Part shown: piece after piece, positions 1-11,543 of the stretch | Layout: each line of letters opens with the position of its first letter | How positions within the stretch are numbered: the first letter of the stretch is position 1 | Assembly: GCA_031472005.1 (NCBI GenBank) | Contig: PZJY01000007.1 | Span: 2,529,808-2,593,807 of the forward strand | Direction of reading: 5' to 3' | DNA: 64,000 bases | Source of the DNA: Tetracladium setigerum | Taxonomy: Eukaryota; Ascomycota; Leotiomycetes; Helotiales | Position numbers and translations under genes: made by a program | The notes under the pieces: generated by a model | The model's input: the letters and a program-made list of their open reading frames with translations, nothing else | Databases searched by the model: none | What the model was told of the DNA's origin: nothing

Positions 1-915
1 GAACGGGCCACCGCAGCCAGTTACGGCTTTTGAAATGCGCATGGACTTCATGCAATCGACTGATTTCTGCAACGCTATTACTGTAGAATCATGGTAGATT
101 AGCATTACTGGACGCCAAGCGAGAACCACAACCGCAAGCCCTTCCCAAGAGCCGGGCCCAGTAAGGGGCTTGGCGTTGCTCAAGAGCAGCCCAAACATGC
201 CGTCAACACTTCAAACTTTCGGCACATTTGCTTTTTGGGCTTGCAACAAAAACACGGCAGAGAGAATCATAATAGTAGAGAGAAATGACGGAACACTTGA
301 TAGCTGTCTACCAGAATCCCAACGGAGAGAAGATGACGTGCAAACAAAGATGACTACGCCGCAAAATCCCACCCACCAGTTCACAGGATCTTACTCCCCA
401 AGTCTGAACCCACGTGTTCCGAAACCCGAGAAACCTGGCCTGCACTGCCCTGCAGAAACATTACGCATCTCCCTCCCCTGGAGAGAGCCCTGCATGCTCA
501 AGACTTCCTGGGAAGAAAACCTTCCTAATCACGGACTTCGCTCTTACCGTTTGCAGGCGTTTCATCCGGTCTCTGATAAGCGGCACCACTAATTGCAAAA
601 TGTTCTTGATATCTTTACACCATTATCAACGATTGCAAAAAAAAAACCCCCATCGATCACAGTTTGGTCTGACCAGGACACCAGGAAAAGCAAAGTGAAA
701 CTGGGAAAAAATCAGACTTGCTGCCTGTCTCCGGAGTATACCGAATTATACCCCTCCTTGAAGGCGATACGACCAAACCATAGACCGGCACTTGTACAAG
801 TTACGAGGGTGCCCTCGTTTCTTGTTGCGTGATTTGGAGTGAAGTGCTGGAACCGAATTCTTCAACATCTTCAACTTTGCGAATCGTCAAACCTCCTTCA
901 TCACTAGTGATCGCA
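1..915. other. Intergenic, no gene supported
   Basis: Short open frames on the plus strand overlap one another, lack family signatures and lie in purine-rich or low-complexity sequence. The last hundred bases are probably the 5' leader of the receptor gene that starts at 916. I see no RNA gene or repeat. Confidence 0.5.
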
Positions 916-2449
916 ATGTCTGACCCGGCGGCTGATGCGGCAATGGCAGCGGCCATAACTGCTGCTCTTCGAAAGTTCAATACTCAGCTGTGGACATTGT
1001 ACTCATTCGGCGTTTTCTTCACCATCCTCAGGACGTATTCTCGGATCAAGGCCGTGGGAATAAAAAATTTGCGACCAGATGACTACATAATATGGGTTGC
1101 CATTGTACGTATTGCATTGCCAGATTTTCCCATAGACTTTCATTTCAGCAAAAGTAAAAGCTAACAGAAGTCCAAATGGTAGGGACTATACACGACGCAG
1201 ACCACTCTGATCTTCTGGGCGGTTAATTTTGCTGGAGGACTTGCGAACAATTCAATGACCGATGAGCAACGAGCTGCCCTTTCCACCGCTTCTGTAGAAT
1301 ACGCAAACAGGTATGCTTTCCAGGAAGGACTATCGACAGGCGCAAGATGATAACGTACTATTGTATAGAGTTTTCGGTTCCAAGATTCAAGTAGCAGGAT
1401 GGACTTGCTACATTGTTCTGATCTTCACCCTGAAGATTGCTGTACTCTTCTTCTATATGCGATTGATGGTATGTAGACTTTCTAGATATAATTACGTTCG
1501 ATTGTTAACTTATGGACTTATAGGAAGGACTCAGCTCTCAATTCCGCGTTCGCATCTGGATTGGATTTGGTCTCGTCTGCGCAACTATGTTCACCTCAAT
1601 CATTTGCACCTACGCATCATGCCAGCCATTCTCTCACTACTGGCAAATTAACCCGGATCCTGGTAGTAAGTTTTAACCCAGTATGGTCTTACTCGAGCGT
1701 TTTCTAACGGTTTTTACTCTCAGACTTCTGCCAGGCCGCCATTTCCCGCCCGATTGTGTGGAGCACGTTCATATCTAGCGTACTTACAGATATTTATCTG
1801 ATTATGATTCCACTTCCTATGCTCTGGGGAACAAAGTTGAAGCTGGCAAAGAAGATTGGCGCAACCTTTGTGCTGAGCGCAGGTGTTTTTGTCCTCGTTT
1901 GCTCTCTTCTCAAGACCGTTTTCGTAGAAACAGTAAGTCTCAACCAACCCAGCTATAGATTGCGCTGCGGTAGAGCGTTCTTCTAACTCCGATACTTTCT
2001 TAGGATCCAATCAATGGCGCCCAACTCGCTGGCGAATGGGGTACACGAGAAGCTTTCGTCTCTGTCGTTACAACAAACTTGCCTATGCTATTCCCCTTGT
2101 CAGGTCCTGGCTCCGACCCTTCTTCGGCAGCAAAGTCCTATCATCAACCCGAACCACTTCCAAATACCCAACCGGCTTTCGTACCATCGGTGGCGGTGTC
2201 GACAATCCATCCTCGAATCATCGATCCCATGCCACCGCTCATTCGAAGCCCCGTGGACCCTTATCCTTCGCAGACAGTGAGGAATCAATCGTCAACAATG
2301 TGAAGTTGCAAGTACTAGATACGCAAGGGGACTCTTCAAAGGACAACAAGGGCATCATGGTCTCGAGCGAATTTCATGTGGTGGATAACAAATCTAATAA
2401 TGGGAGCGAGCAGAATGTAAAACATGTACAAGTCCATGAATCCTGGTAG
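916..2449 (+). CDS. PTH11-like fungal rhodopsin-domain membrane protein (one frame break)
   Basis: Six exons: 916-1104, 1183-1310, 1369-1468, 1524-1665, 1724-1932, 2004-2449. All introns are GT-AG and the phases agree. The product (404 aa if the break is repaired) is a multipass membrane protein of the fungal rhodopsin-domain family, relatives of the PTH11-type receptors thought to sense surface or nutrient cues. Seen: a DDYI motif near residue 55 after the first membrane segment, TTQTTLIFW, a CQPFSHYW motif followed by NPDPG and FCQ, further hydrophobic helices, then a basic Ser/Thr-rich cytosolic tail. In exon 6 the frame gives LPMLFPL and then loses homology. The next frame over continues with VRSWLRPFFG and a GFRTIGGG tail typical of the family. 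One C missing from the CCCC run at 2093-2096 explains this. Unrepaired, the protein ends at 2303. There is no CFEM domain at the N-terminus. The ligand is unknown. Confidence 0.85.
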
Positions 2450-4589
2450 GATATCGGTGGCATGCATTTAGAAATATTTAATGAATCTACGGTATACCCT
2501 TCAATTATATTTCAGATCTCATCTTAATGGGTAGCTGGGAATGTCAATATTGATTTTTGATTGGAAAGTAGTCTCTGTCGCAAACTTCGAATTTGTATAC
2601 CAAACGAAAATGTTGTACTGCATCACCACTCTTCTCAATTTTATGAACTCATGAAAGCCACCATACCTACCTAACTCTAAGCTATCGCATTCCACCAAAA
2701 CTCCCACACAATTCTAGTTTCCCATCACCTCGGCATCATATTCAGAATCTCCTGAACATGCTTGAATTCCTCCAAGTTTCAACAAGGAAATAAAATTATC
2801 TGAACCAGCGACTCTAGTTGTTAGAGTGTTAGTACCGACAACATACGTTACATCGTCAACTGCCGACATGCAAGGTGGGAAACTTGGGAAACTTGGCGCA
2901 TTTGTGAAAAGCAACACCTGGGTTTGGGAACTTTGGGCATCAAAATGACCCCATACGGTGGGCGGTGGACGCATGCATATGTGGATTTTCATGTGTGATT
3001 GATTCCCATCGCATGCATAAATCCACTCTTCCCCTTTTCCTTTTTTAAAAATGGGAAATCAAAAAAACAGGGTGAAAGAAGAAGGGTGAAGAAGTTCATA
3101 ATACATTCGGACTAATAGTTAATAGGGCTGGTTATTTGGAAGGTTACTCTGATGGTGATTAAAACCGTTTTTTCTTGACCGTCGTGGACGGGTCGGAGAA
3201 TGCTGATTAGGGTAAGTGTTCGGAGCCGTACTTTGCACGGATACGATACGATGTCTTTCGCTGCCAAGGATCTTTAAATCTGTTCAAGTTTGGTTCCGGA
3301 TATCTCGGACATTTCTCAATCAGATATTTATCACCATGTTTTTGTGCACGTATCGAAGATGTTCTCCAACTTCTCCTGAAGTACTGTAACACGCTTGGAT
3401 GCGATTGCCATGTTCATAGCGCCAAGTCTTCTGTCAACCCTATCCCAATTCCCGTTAGCAGACTCCAAGTATACCGAAGATGGGAAAAACCTGATTAATC
3501 CTCAAGTTGGCGGTTTCCCGTAATCCCCGATTTTCCTCACATGCTCCCATAGCTGAATAGGTCAACATTCGCTTTTATCATTGTCCTGTAGACTTCGAAC
3601 GGTCAATGTCATGAACCAGTACTCTACTCCGTAGCATCGTAGGAAAGTATTTAATGCCAAGAGGTGGTCTTGATTGACAAGCTTTGCAAACATGCGGGGT
3701 TCTCTTATTTCGATACTAAATATGTAATAAAGTTGTTCCGGCTTCAAACATTCCAGGTATCGCAGACAAGGTCAAAACACAAACACTTCAAGACTATTTC
3801 TATCCCCGAGAGTACCGTACCTCGGCGAATTCGATAAAACATACTCGCATCACAAGCTGGCACCTGGTGGATTCTACATGTTGAAGTGATATGCAAAGAG
3901 GAAACCCTACTATTTGATACCTCAATCTTCATACTAAGTATACAAAGAGTTAGGTGCTGGGTAATTCCTCCTAGTAACTGTGGTCATCACGTGGGAAATT
4001 TGTGGAGAGGATCAAAGTTCATAGGAGTGAATAAAAGCATCGAAACTGAGTACGTCCGTAGAGTCACAGTTACAACCTTTGGAACGCTGGCTCGTAGAAG
4101 GATTACTGAAAGGAACCTTTCAACTCTCTGAGAAGTTCACATTCCTCGTAAAAGGTTTAGAACATTGCTAATTGTCCTGCCTATCTTACAGTACCAGCGC
4201 TATCACATTCAGAACGCCACCACACCACCAGTTCGGGTATGGAATGTGCAGTGGGAGAGTCTGTTGCGACCATCATAGCGTGTGAAAATAGACGAGAACT
4301 AAATCAACAAACATCTTCGCTTACTGTGTCACGAGAGACAACCGCCTACTGTCCCCATTCCCCAAACACTACGGAATGAGACTCTCCGCTCCAAGAATGG
4401 GCTTCCTGGTCAACAATCCGCACAGAGTTGCTTTTTCTGGCCGTCCAAGCAACGTCAATAGCCGTCAGAATCCCCATAGAGGATTTACCACTCCAATCAA
4501 TTCTGAGAACATTGTACTCGGTTTCTGTTGACGCGGAAGAAGCTATGTAGAGAAGCCTCGATAGCCGGAAACCCCCACTCTCCCACTAT

Positions 4590-4631
4590 CCCCAGCTTAT
4601 GGAGGGGTTCCTTGGCATCAAAATACCCCGC
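4590..4631. promoter_or_regulatory. Two CreA-type (SYGGRG) sites upstream of beta-mannosidase
   Basis: CCCCAG at 4590-4595 and CCCCGC at 4626-4631 are both reverse complements of the SYGGRG consensus bound by the carbon catabolite repressor CreA/CRE1. They lie 110-150 bp before the start codon. Hexamers this degenerate occur often by chance, so the functional claim is inference. Confidence 0.3.
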
Positions 4632-4673
4632 CGAGGGGGTCACGGAACATAAAACACTCTCAAATCTCAGCAG

Positions 4674-4679
4674 TATATA
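4674..4679 (+). promoter_or_regulatory. TATA-like element of the beta-mannosidase gene
   Basis: TATATA lies 68 bp before the ATG at 4742, a reasonable distance for a fungal core promoter. Confidence 0.4.
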
Positions 4680-4741
4680 CAAAATCATTTCATGTCTTAT
4701 TTCTCATTAGTATTACGCGTACTTGAATCAAATTCTTCAAA

Positions 4742-7494
4742 ATGACTGTCACACGCACTGCCATCGACCAGAAATGGGAGTTCAAGCAAGAAACCTCTTT
4801 GAATGATGGCACAGCAAAGGATTACCTTCCCGTAGCTCAGTTTCCAACAGTAGCTCATATCGATCTTCTCCACCACAAACTGATTCCAGATCCATACATC
4901 GATACCAATGAACTTGAGACTCTTTGGGTCAACGATGCAGATTGGACTTACCGCACTACACTTCCTTCCATCGCACTGCCAAACCCCACATCCCGCGCTA
5001 CACTCATCTTCGATGGCCTCGACACGATTGTCACCGTGTATTTCAATGGCAAAGTTATCCTGGAAAGTAACAACATGCATGTCTCCCACAAACTCGACAT
5101 TACAGATCTCCTCAAATCCAACGAATCCGCTTCAAACATTCTCGAACTCAAGTTCCAAAATGCTCCTGCCTTTGCAAAGAAGGAGATGAAGAGAATTGGG
5201 TACAAGGGACCCCCGAACACCATTAGTTTTGGCGGGCCAGAGAGATTGTTTGTGAGGAAAGCACAGTATCATTGGGGGTGGGATTGGGGACCAGCTTTGA
5301 ATACTTCGGGACCTTGGAAAGAGGTTTGGGTTGAGACGTGGGACGAGCAAGTCGGGAAGATTGATGAGTTTATTGTCAGACAAGAGGTTTCTGAAGATTT
5401 GAAGAATGCCGTTGTTAAGATTACAGGTGTTGTGAGTGGAGGAGCAGACAAGGTTGTGCTTCAATTGACGGGCCCTGATGGTCAAGAGGTGTTGAAAGAG
5501 GAAGTCAAGGTCGAGAAGAGCACTTTTGCGGCAAGTCTCAAGGTCGAGAAGCCAGAATTGTGGTATCCGTTTACCTATGGCGATCAACCACTTTATACGG
5601 TCAAAGCATCCATTCCAGACCAGCATGAAGAAGTTAGAAAGATTGGATTTAGACGACTGAGATTGCTCCAACATCCTCTCAAGGAACAAGAGGGCACTTC
5701 ATTTCTCTTCGAGGTGAACAACATCCGTACATTCTTAGGGGGGTCTTGCTGGATTCCAGGAGATTACCTTCTTCCTCGAATGACTGCTCAGAGATATCAC
5801 GATTGGCTTTCTCTTGCAAAATCTGGTAATCAAGCGAGTAAGTTTATTGTCCCTCAGCTCAGGTTTATTATACAGAGTTAATGTCAAAACAGTGATTAGA
5901 GTATGGGGTGGTGGCCTCGTCGAATCTCATGATTTCTACTCTTCCTGCGATGAGCTTGGTATTCTCGTATGGCAAGACTTTCTTTTTGCTTGTGGAAACT
6001 ACCCAGCATCTCCAGACTTCATTGCCAACGTCAAGAACGAAGCAGAACAGCAAGTCAAGCGTGTAGGTCACCATGCAAGTCTCGCAATCTGGGCTGGGAA
6101 CAATGAGGATTACATGCTTGCTGAATACCGGGGTTGGGAGTACGATATCAATGATCAGGAAGGTCCTTGGGATCAAACTTCATTCCCTGCAAGAGAGATT
6201 TATGAGAGAGTTCTGCCAGCAATCTGTGAGAAGTTGGCGGGTGATGTGCCGTATTGGAGAAGTAGTCCTTACGGTGGAAAGCATTCAAATGATGTGACGG
6301 TGGGCGATACACACATTTGGGAAGGTACGTTTTCGGGCTTTCAAGTGGAAATTCTGGACTGACGATGAGATAGTTTGGCATGGGTCGATGGCTCCGTACC
6401 AGGACTATGCAAAGTTTTCGTCGCGATTCGTCACCGAATTCGGATTTGAATCTGCTGCATCGATCCGTACACTTCATAAAGGCATTACAAAGCCTTCGGA
6501 ACGCCACTGGGTATGTTTCTCTGATCTCTATTCGTATGAAATAGCTTGCTAAAGATTTGCGCTCCAGCAATCTTTAACCTTTGATGCTCACGACAAGGGC
6601 CCAGGTCACAAGCGTCGCTATGGAATGTACTCAGGAGAGAACTTCCGATTCCGCTTCAACCCGTTCAAAGATTTCATCTACAGCACCCAGTTCCTCCAAG
6701 CCGAAGCCATGAAATATGCTTACAACCACTGGCGTCGTCAATTTGCCGGTCCAGATCGAGAGTATTGTTCTGGTATTCTCGTGTGGCAACTCAACGATAT
6801 CTGGCCTGCCACTTCATGGGCTCTTGTGGATGTTGACTGGAACCGCAAGGCGAGTTTCTACATCACCAAACGAGCTCTAGCAAAGGTAGTTGTCGGCATG
6901 GAGAGAATTGTGACAGGGAAGGTCGGTTACATGGTAACAAGTTACCCAGAGGAGAAGAAGAAGGTCGAGGTGTGGGGTGTGAATGGAAACCTGGAAACAA
7001 TCGATGCGATACTTAAGCTTCAAGCTTTCGACATTGAGTCTGGGAAGGAAGTAGCACTTCCAGAAATTGAAAGAGAAAGAAAAGTCCAACTGTTGCCCAA
7101 CCAAACAACTGAACTCACCTCCCTCGCTATCCCAGAGGCAGACACAACGGCCTTGGCAGCCTACATCGTCGACTCCAAGACTGGCGAACAGCTAGCGCGA
7201 TGGATTTCATGGCCAGAACCGATGAAGTTCGTGCACTTCTCCAAGAAACCTGAAGTTGCAATCAAGGTTCTAGATGGGGGCAACGAGGTTGAAATCTCGG
7301 CCAAGGCGCCAGTGAAGGGTGTTATGGTTGGAGTACCACTCGAGGAAGGAGGAGACGATGCTACATTTGAGGATAACTTTGTGGACTTGGTGCCGGGTGA
7401 GAGCGTAAGGCTGAAGGTCTCTGGTATTCAGAGTCGGAAACTTGAAGCTAGATGGCTTTGCGATTGGGAGAATGGGGAAGGCTTTCAGCTCTGA
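4742..7494 (+). CDS. mndB: Beta-mannosidase B, glycoside hydrolase family 2
   Basis: Four exons: 4742-5837, 5893-6324, 6374-6510, 6568-7494, giving 863 aa, close to characterised fungal MndB enzymes. The enzyme removes terminal beta-1,4-linked mannose from manno-oligosaccharides, the last step of mannan and galactomannan breakdown. Domain order is the GH2 sugar-binding domain (about residues 10-190, with WNDADWTYR-like and QYHWGWDWGP motifs), an immunoglobulin-like domain, the (beta/alpha)8 barrel and C-terminal beta domains. The acid/base glutamate is E437 in WAGNNED. The nucleophile is E531 in VTEFGFES. There is no signal peptide, which fits the intracellular B-type rather than the secreted A-type, so substrates must be imported. 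All exon phases close without any frame break. Two CreA-like sites and a TATA-like box precede it. Confidence 0.95.
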
Positions 7495-8062
7495 TGCTGG
7501 TGAAAGATGGTGATATAATGGAGGAGAGGTTAGATCGAGGGTACGGGGGTATTTAAATTGCGTTATATCTATGGTAAGCAATAGAAGTGCTCTCTGATGC
7601 CTCTGAAATATTTGTTCCAAAACAGTTCTTAGGCCTCAAAGGTAAATATTGAAAACGCTGTTTCGACAAAACCCTATTACGAAGAAGTTGAACTGGATGC
7701 TGAACACAACAATGACACAGAGACTGTAAATCATATCGAGCAGCATAAAAGCAAAAAAGATCGAAAAAGGAAAGAAGATGAACGAAATTTCACTTGATAA
7801 TCCCACAACGAAGAAAATCTCTACGGAAATGATATTGAGGCAAGGAATGGAGTACGGTGTACCCTGTCACCCCATATAATATCTCCAACATATCAACAAG
7901 AAAGTGGGAAATCCCCTCCTTAACGAGTTTTCTTACCCCCGCAAACACGCCACTTCATAGGTAAGCAACCAAAACAACTTCCCCTAAATCATCCAATCAA
8001 CTATCACAACACCCGAGAATGCCGGATAGTGTGGCGTTAAAACAGCCGACTTGTCAGTCAAG

Positions 8063-8078
8063 AGGAGGTTGACCTCCT
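8063..8078. repeat. Perfect 7-bp inverted repeat with 2-nt spacer
   Basis: AGGAGGT and ACCTCCT face each other across TG, about 390 bp upstream of the small gene at 8472. This could be a dimeric regulator site or a chance palindrome. No regulator can be assigned. Confidence 0.4.
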
Positions 8079-8300
8079 AATCTATTCGCTACTTTCGTGG
8101 AGAAAATCAGGTTCAAGTGAGGCATTTGTGAATCGGGGAGACGAGGAATTGGGTGTTGCTCGGGTCTTTTTGCAATTTGCAAACGCAGGTGATGTTCGAA
8201 TGGTGCGGTGAGCCCGAGTCATTTCTGAGATGTGGTTGGATTTCGGCGATCGTGTAACGAAAAATTGGAATTCAAGTGAAGTCATGCGGTCCTGGTCTTG

Positions 8301-8307
8301 ATATATA
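8301..8307 (+). promoter_or_regulatory. TATA-like element before the small gene at 8472
   Basis: ATATATAA starts at 8301, about 165 bp before the ATG. The intervening leader is A/T- and C-rich like other fungal 5' leaders. Confidence 0.3.
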
Positions 8308-8471
8308 ATGCTTCACGCGCCTTGCTTCACTGTCAATTCGCATTCTACGATTTAAGATAATACCAATTCACGCTACTCAAGTGTCTCGCTACTATTAAAA
8401 TAAATCACTATACCAAGAAGTATCACGAATAAAGAGCCAGTGCTTTCTCGCGTCACACATTCTCACACATC

Positions 8472-8825
8472 ATGACAACTACATATCACCAACCACCAAC
8501 CCTCACCGGCCTACCAATTCCCAAAACCTTTGCCGAATATCAAAAACTCGCTCTCCAGCAACACAATCAAGCGCAGAAAATATCATCCAGAGATGGAAAG
8601 ATCGTCCACGTTTCAGAAAGTGGAGCGAGGACACCGACGGACAGAGAAGCAGAAGTTGCAAAACGCCAGTTTCCAAGACTGAGAAGGGTGGAATCTCATG
8701 AGAGGGAGTTGGATGAGAAGGAATTGAGCGAAGCGTTGCTGGGAGAGGGGAATCATACAGTGGAGAGAAAGCATGGGAATTTGAAGAGGAAGCTGGGGGA
8801 ATTTGTTGAATTGTTTCGAAAGTAG
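8472..8825 (+). CDS. Small charged protein of unknown function (117 aa)
   Basis: A single-exon frame from an ATG preceded by CATC (8470s) to a TAG at 8823. The N-terminal 30 residues are Thr/Pro-rich (TLTGLPIPKTFAEYQKLALQ). The rest is strongly charged, with alternating Glu and Lys/Arg (DREAEVAKRQFPRLRR, then a Glu-rich stretch) that predicts a long helix or coiled coil. There is no signal peptide or membrane segment. I do not recognise the family. Support comes from a TATA-like box, codon use similar to neighbours and a low-complexity-free coding pattern. It could also be an exon of a longer gene, but I see no good splice partner. Confidence 0.55.
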   Translation: MTTTYHQPPTLTGLPIPKTFAEYQKLALQQHNQAQKISSRDGKIVHVSESGARTPTDREAEVAKRQFPRLRRVESHERELDEKELSEALLGEGNHTVERKHGNLKRKLGEFVELFRK

Positions 8826-9847
8826 GGGAGGGAGGTAGATGCTAGGATAGGTGAAGGGGTTCTTCTTGGTTTAGGATGTCAGCGCTTGATAGGGAATTTT
8901 TCAAAGATGAAGGAGTTGGGGCTTGTGTGGATGGGTATATTGTAACCCTTCCACAATTTTGGGTAACTTTTCGCATTGGGCGTTGGATTGGAATCTATTG
9001 TCAAGCTGGCTCGCAACCAACAACCCATTTCAGGTCAATGGGGCAGAAAAGCTGCAGAGAAGAACACACAGAAGTGAAATTGAAGATTTTGATTGCACAA
9101 TATCCGTAAGAGATTAGACATGTATACATCCAACGAGACCAGAAGTGCCATTCTACTTGGGCGAGAATTCGTAGAATGGGTAAGAAGAACAGGAAATCGC
9201 AGATACCCAAGGTAGGTATCCTCGAAGTGATAATTTCGAAGTATTGCAAGGAATTTCACAAGTAACGAAACCAACTTTCTGCTCCTATTCTTATATCATT
9301 CGTAAGGAAAGACGAGAATGCCTGTATTCTGCAACGTATTGGTGTTGAAGGAACTATCTAGAACTTCCCACAATAATAATCAAGCACACATAGGCTCTAT
9401 TATAACTTGATTTTGCTGCCAACGAAATCGCCTGACTTTGCAACTGCTGCTGAACGAACAACGCAAATCGAATCACTTCTCCATCACCAGTCCCCTCCAC
9501 CACATATCTGGGCAGTAACGGTAGCCCTCTCACATTAACAAACAGGTATGGAATACGAAAACGTAGTATGCAAACAGCAAGAACAATTTCCATACCAAGC
9601 TTGAGAGTTCTTTCGGATCTCCGAGCGTTTTCCTTCATGACTTCATGATTTGCGCAACATCCCATCCTCGAACTTGGAAGACAAGCTATCTTTATCCATA
9701 GGATATGTTATTGCCTGTGCCAATCCCAATAATGGGGTAGACAGACAAACATCTCTGATAACGAATAGATATAAAGGCGGATTAGTTGGATGTTAAAGTT
9801 GGTGACTTTGACATTGAGGAAGGTTTGGAACGCGCGAATTCAGCGAA
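8826..9847. other. Intergenic, about 1 kb
   Basis: Several frames of 60-100 codons occur (for example minus strand 9354-9665) but none shows a family signature or exon partner. The right end holds the amidase promoter. Confidence 0.45.
9770..9775 (+). promoter_or_regulatory. TATA box of the amidase gene
   Basis: A canonical TATAAA lies 73 bp before the ATG at 9848. Confidence 0.45.
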
Positions 9848-11543
9848 ATGAAGCTCTCGAACTCCACCGGCGTAGCCGCATTCCTCCTGACAACAACTGC
9901 TGCGACAACAATCACCACATCCTTCGACAGCCGCGAAGCGACAATTGAAGGCGTCCACAATGCGCTATTCTCGGGAATCAATTCTTGCAGGGACATAATC
10001 TCCTCATTCGTTGCACGCATCGAAGAAGTAAACCCCACGATCAATGCTGTCCTGACTCTCAATCCCAATGCCTTCGACCTGGCAGACGAACTTGACGCGC
10101 GGATCGCAGCTGGAAATGCGACAGGCTCTCTTTTCTGTGTGCCAGTATTGCTAAAGGATAATTATGACACGATGGAGATGAACACGACAGGAGGGTGCCT
10201 GGCTCTCGCGGGGAGCAGACCGTCGAAAGACACGCCTTCGGTTGCGGCGATGAAGAGGGCTGGGGCCATCATGCTTGGGAAGCTCAATTTGCATGAGTTG
10301 GCACTAGAGGGTATCTCAGTATCTTCTTTGGGAGGGCAGACGATAAATCCGTACGATAATACGAGGACCCCGGGCGGCAGTTCTGGAGGAACAGGTGCTG
10401 CTATCGGAGCAAACTTCGCCATTTTTGGAACAGGTTAGACATCAGGTATTTAGGAAAGGGTATTAGTTATTGACAGCTCTAGGTTCGGATACCGTCAATT
10501 CCCTTCGAAGTCCTGCAAGCGCGAACAGCTTATTTAGTATTCGACCAACATGGGGCTTGATTTCGAGAGCCGGCATTATCCCAATATCATATACACAAGA
10601 TACACTTGGACCAATTGCGAGAAACATAAAGGATCTTGCTGTGGCTCTAACAATTATGGCAAGCGTTGGATATGATTCAAGGGATAACGCCACGTCGGAA
10701 ATCCCAGCATCGTCAATTGGCGTTGATTATTCTGGAGATGTCTACGGAGGGAGCCTTCAAGGACTTCGATTGGGATTGCTTGAAGGCTTCTTCAACCGTA
10801 CTTCATCGAATGTCACAACGCCGGTAAATGTTGTGATGGACAGTATGGTGTCGGCTTTCAAATCAGCCGGAGCTATTATCGTTCCTATCAACGAGACTGT
10901 CTACAACGCTACATCAATTGGAAGACTGGATGTTCAAACAGCAGAATTCAGAGAAGCCATGGACGCCTACCTCTCGGACACAGCTCTGAAGGGCACTCAT
11001 CCATCGACCCTGACTGAGCTGTACGAAAGTGGAGAGTTTGTCGTTCTGCCCAGTGGTTACAACTACGTCAAAACATCGCTGAGGTCATCTACCAGCAACT
11101 CCTCTTACGCTCTCAACCAAATTGCAATTAAAAATCTGACGACTATCCTGAAAACGACGTTTACAACAAACAAACTCGACGCTATAATCTACCCCGAGCA
11201 AAAGAATCTCGTAGTCAAGATTGGCTCACCATCTCAGTCAGGGCGAAATGGAATTCTTGCAGCATTGACAGGATTTCCTGTTGTGACTGTGCCGGCTGGC
11301 TTCTCGGCTCCATCTGCAGATGCACCCATCGGAGTTCCTATTGGTATGGAGATCTTGGGTAAGCCATGGTCAGAGAGCAAGTTGATCAATATTGCTGCCC
11401 GTTTGGACGATATTACTCATGTAAGGAAAATGCCTGTGTTTGCGAACGGGTTTCTAGAGGTGGCGACATATATTGAAGTCCCCACCATCACGCCAAACAA
11501 GCGGAATATCCCAATTGCTTATCCTGTTGGTAGTTTGGATTGA
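9848..11543 (+). CDS. Secreted amidase-signature family enzyme
   Basis: Two exons, 9848-10433 and 10477-11543, joined by a 43 bp intron; 550 aa. It belongs to the amidase signature family (GatA/FAAH-like), which hydrolyses amide bonds through a Ser-cisSer-Lys triad. Seen: Lys103 in LLKDNYDTM, the Gly/Ser-rich loop GGSSGG with Ser178/179, and the presumed nucleophile Ser204 in SDTVNSLRSPAS. The usual GG before the nucleophile (DTGGS) is VN here. The first 24 residues form a hydrophobic Thr/Ala-rich signal-like segment, followed by many Asn-X-Ser/Thr sites, so the enzyme is probably exported or vacuolar. The substrate cannot be read from sequence. No frame break is seen. Confidence 0.9.

Larger units (their letters stand above)
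2450..4741. other. Intergenic, 2.3 kb, no gene supported
   Basis: No reading frame here exceeds about 130 codons apart from the antisense shadow of the mannosidase, and none carries a recognisable motif or plausible exon chain. The right end holds the beta-mannosidase promoter. Confidence 0.5.
7495..8471. other. Intergenic, about 1 kb
   Basis: It contains the 3' flank of the mannosidase and the promoter of the small gene at 8472. A 7-bp-arm palindrome lies at 8063-8078. No coding exon is supported; the minus-strand frame at 8082-8285 has no recognisable family. Confidence 0.5.

Noticed and set aside
2085..2110. An intron as explanation of the receptor frame break
   Set aside because: No GT donor and AG acceptor at a viable distance; both frames abut within a few codons with no room for an intron.
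5132..5689. 185-codon minus-strand frame
   Set aside because: Antisense shadow of the beta-mannosidase first exon.
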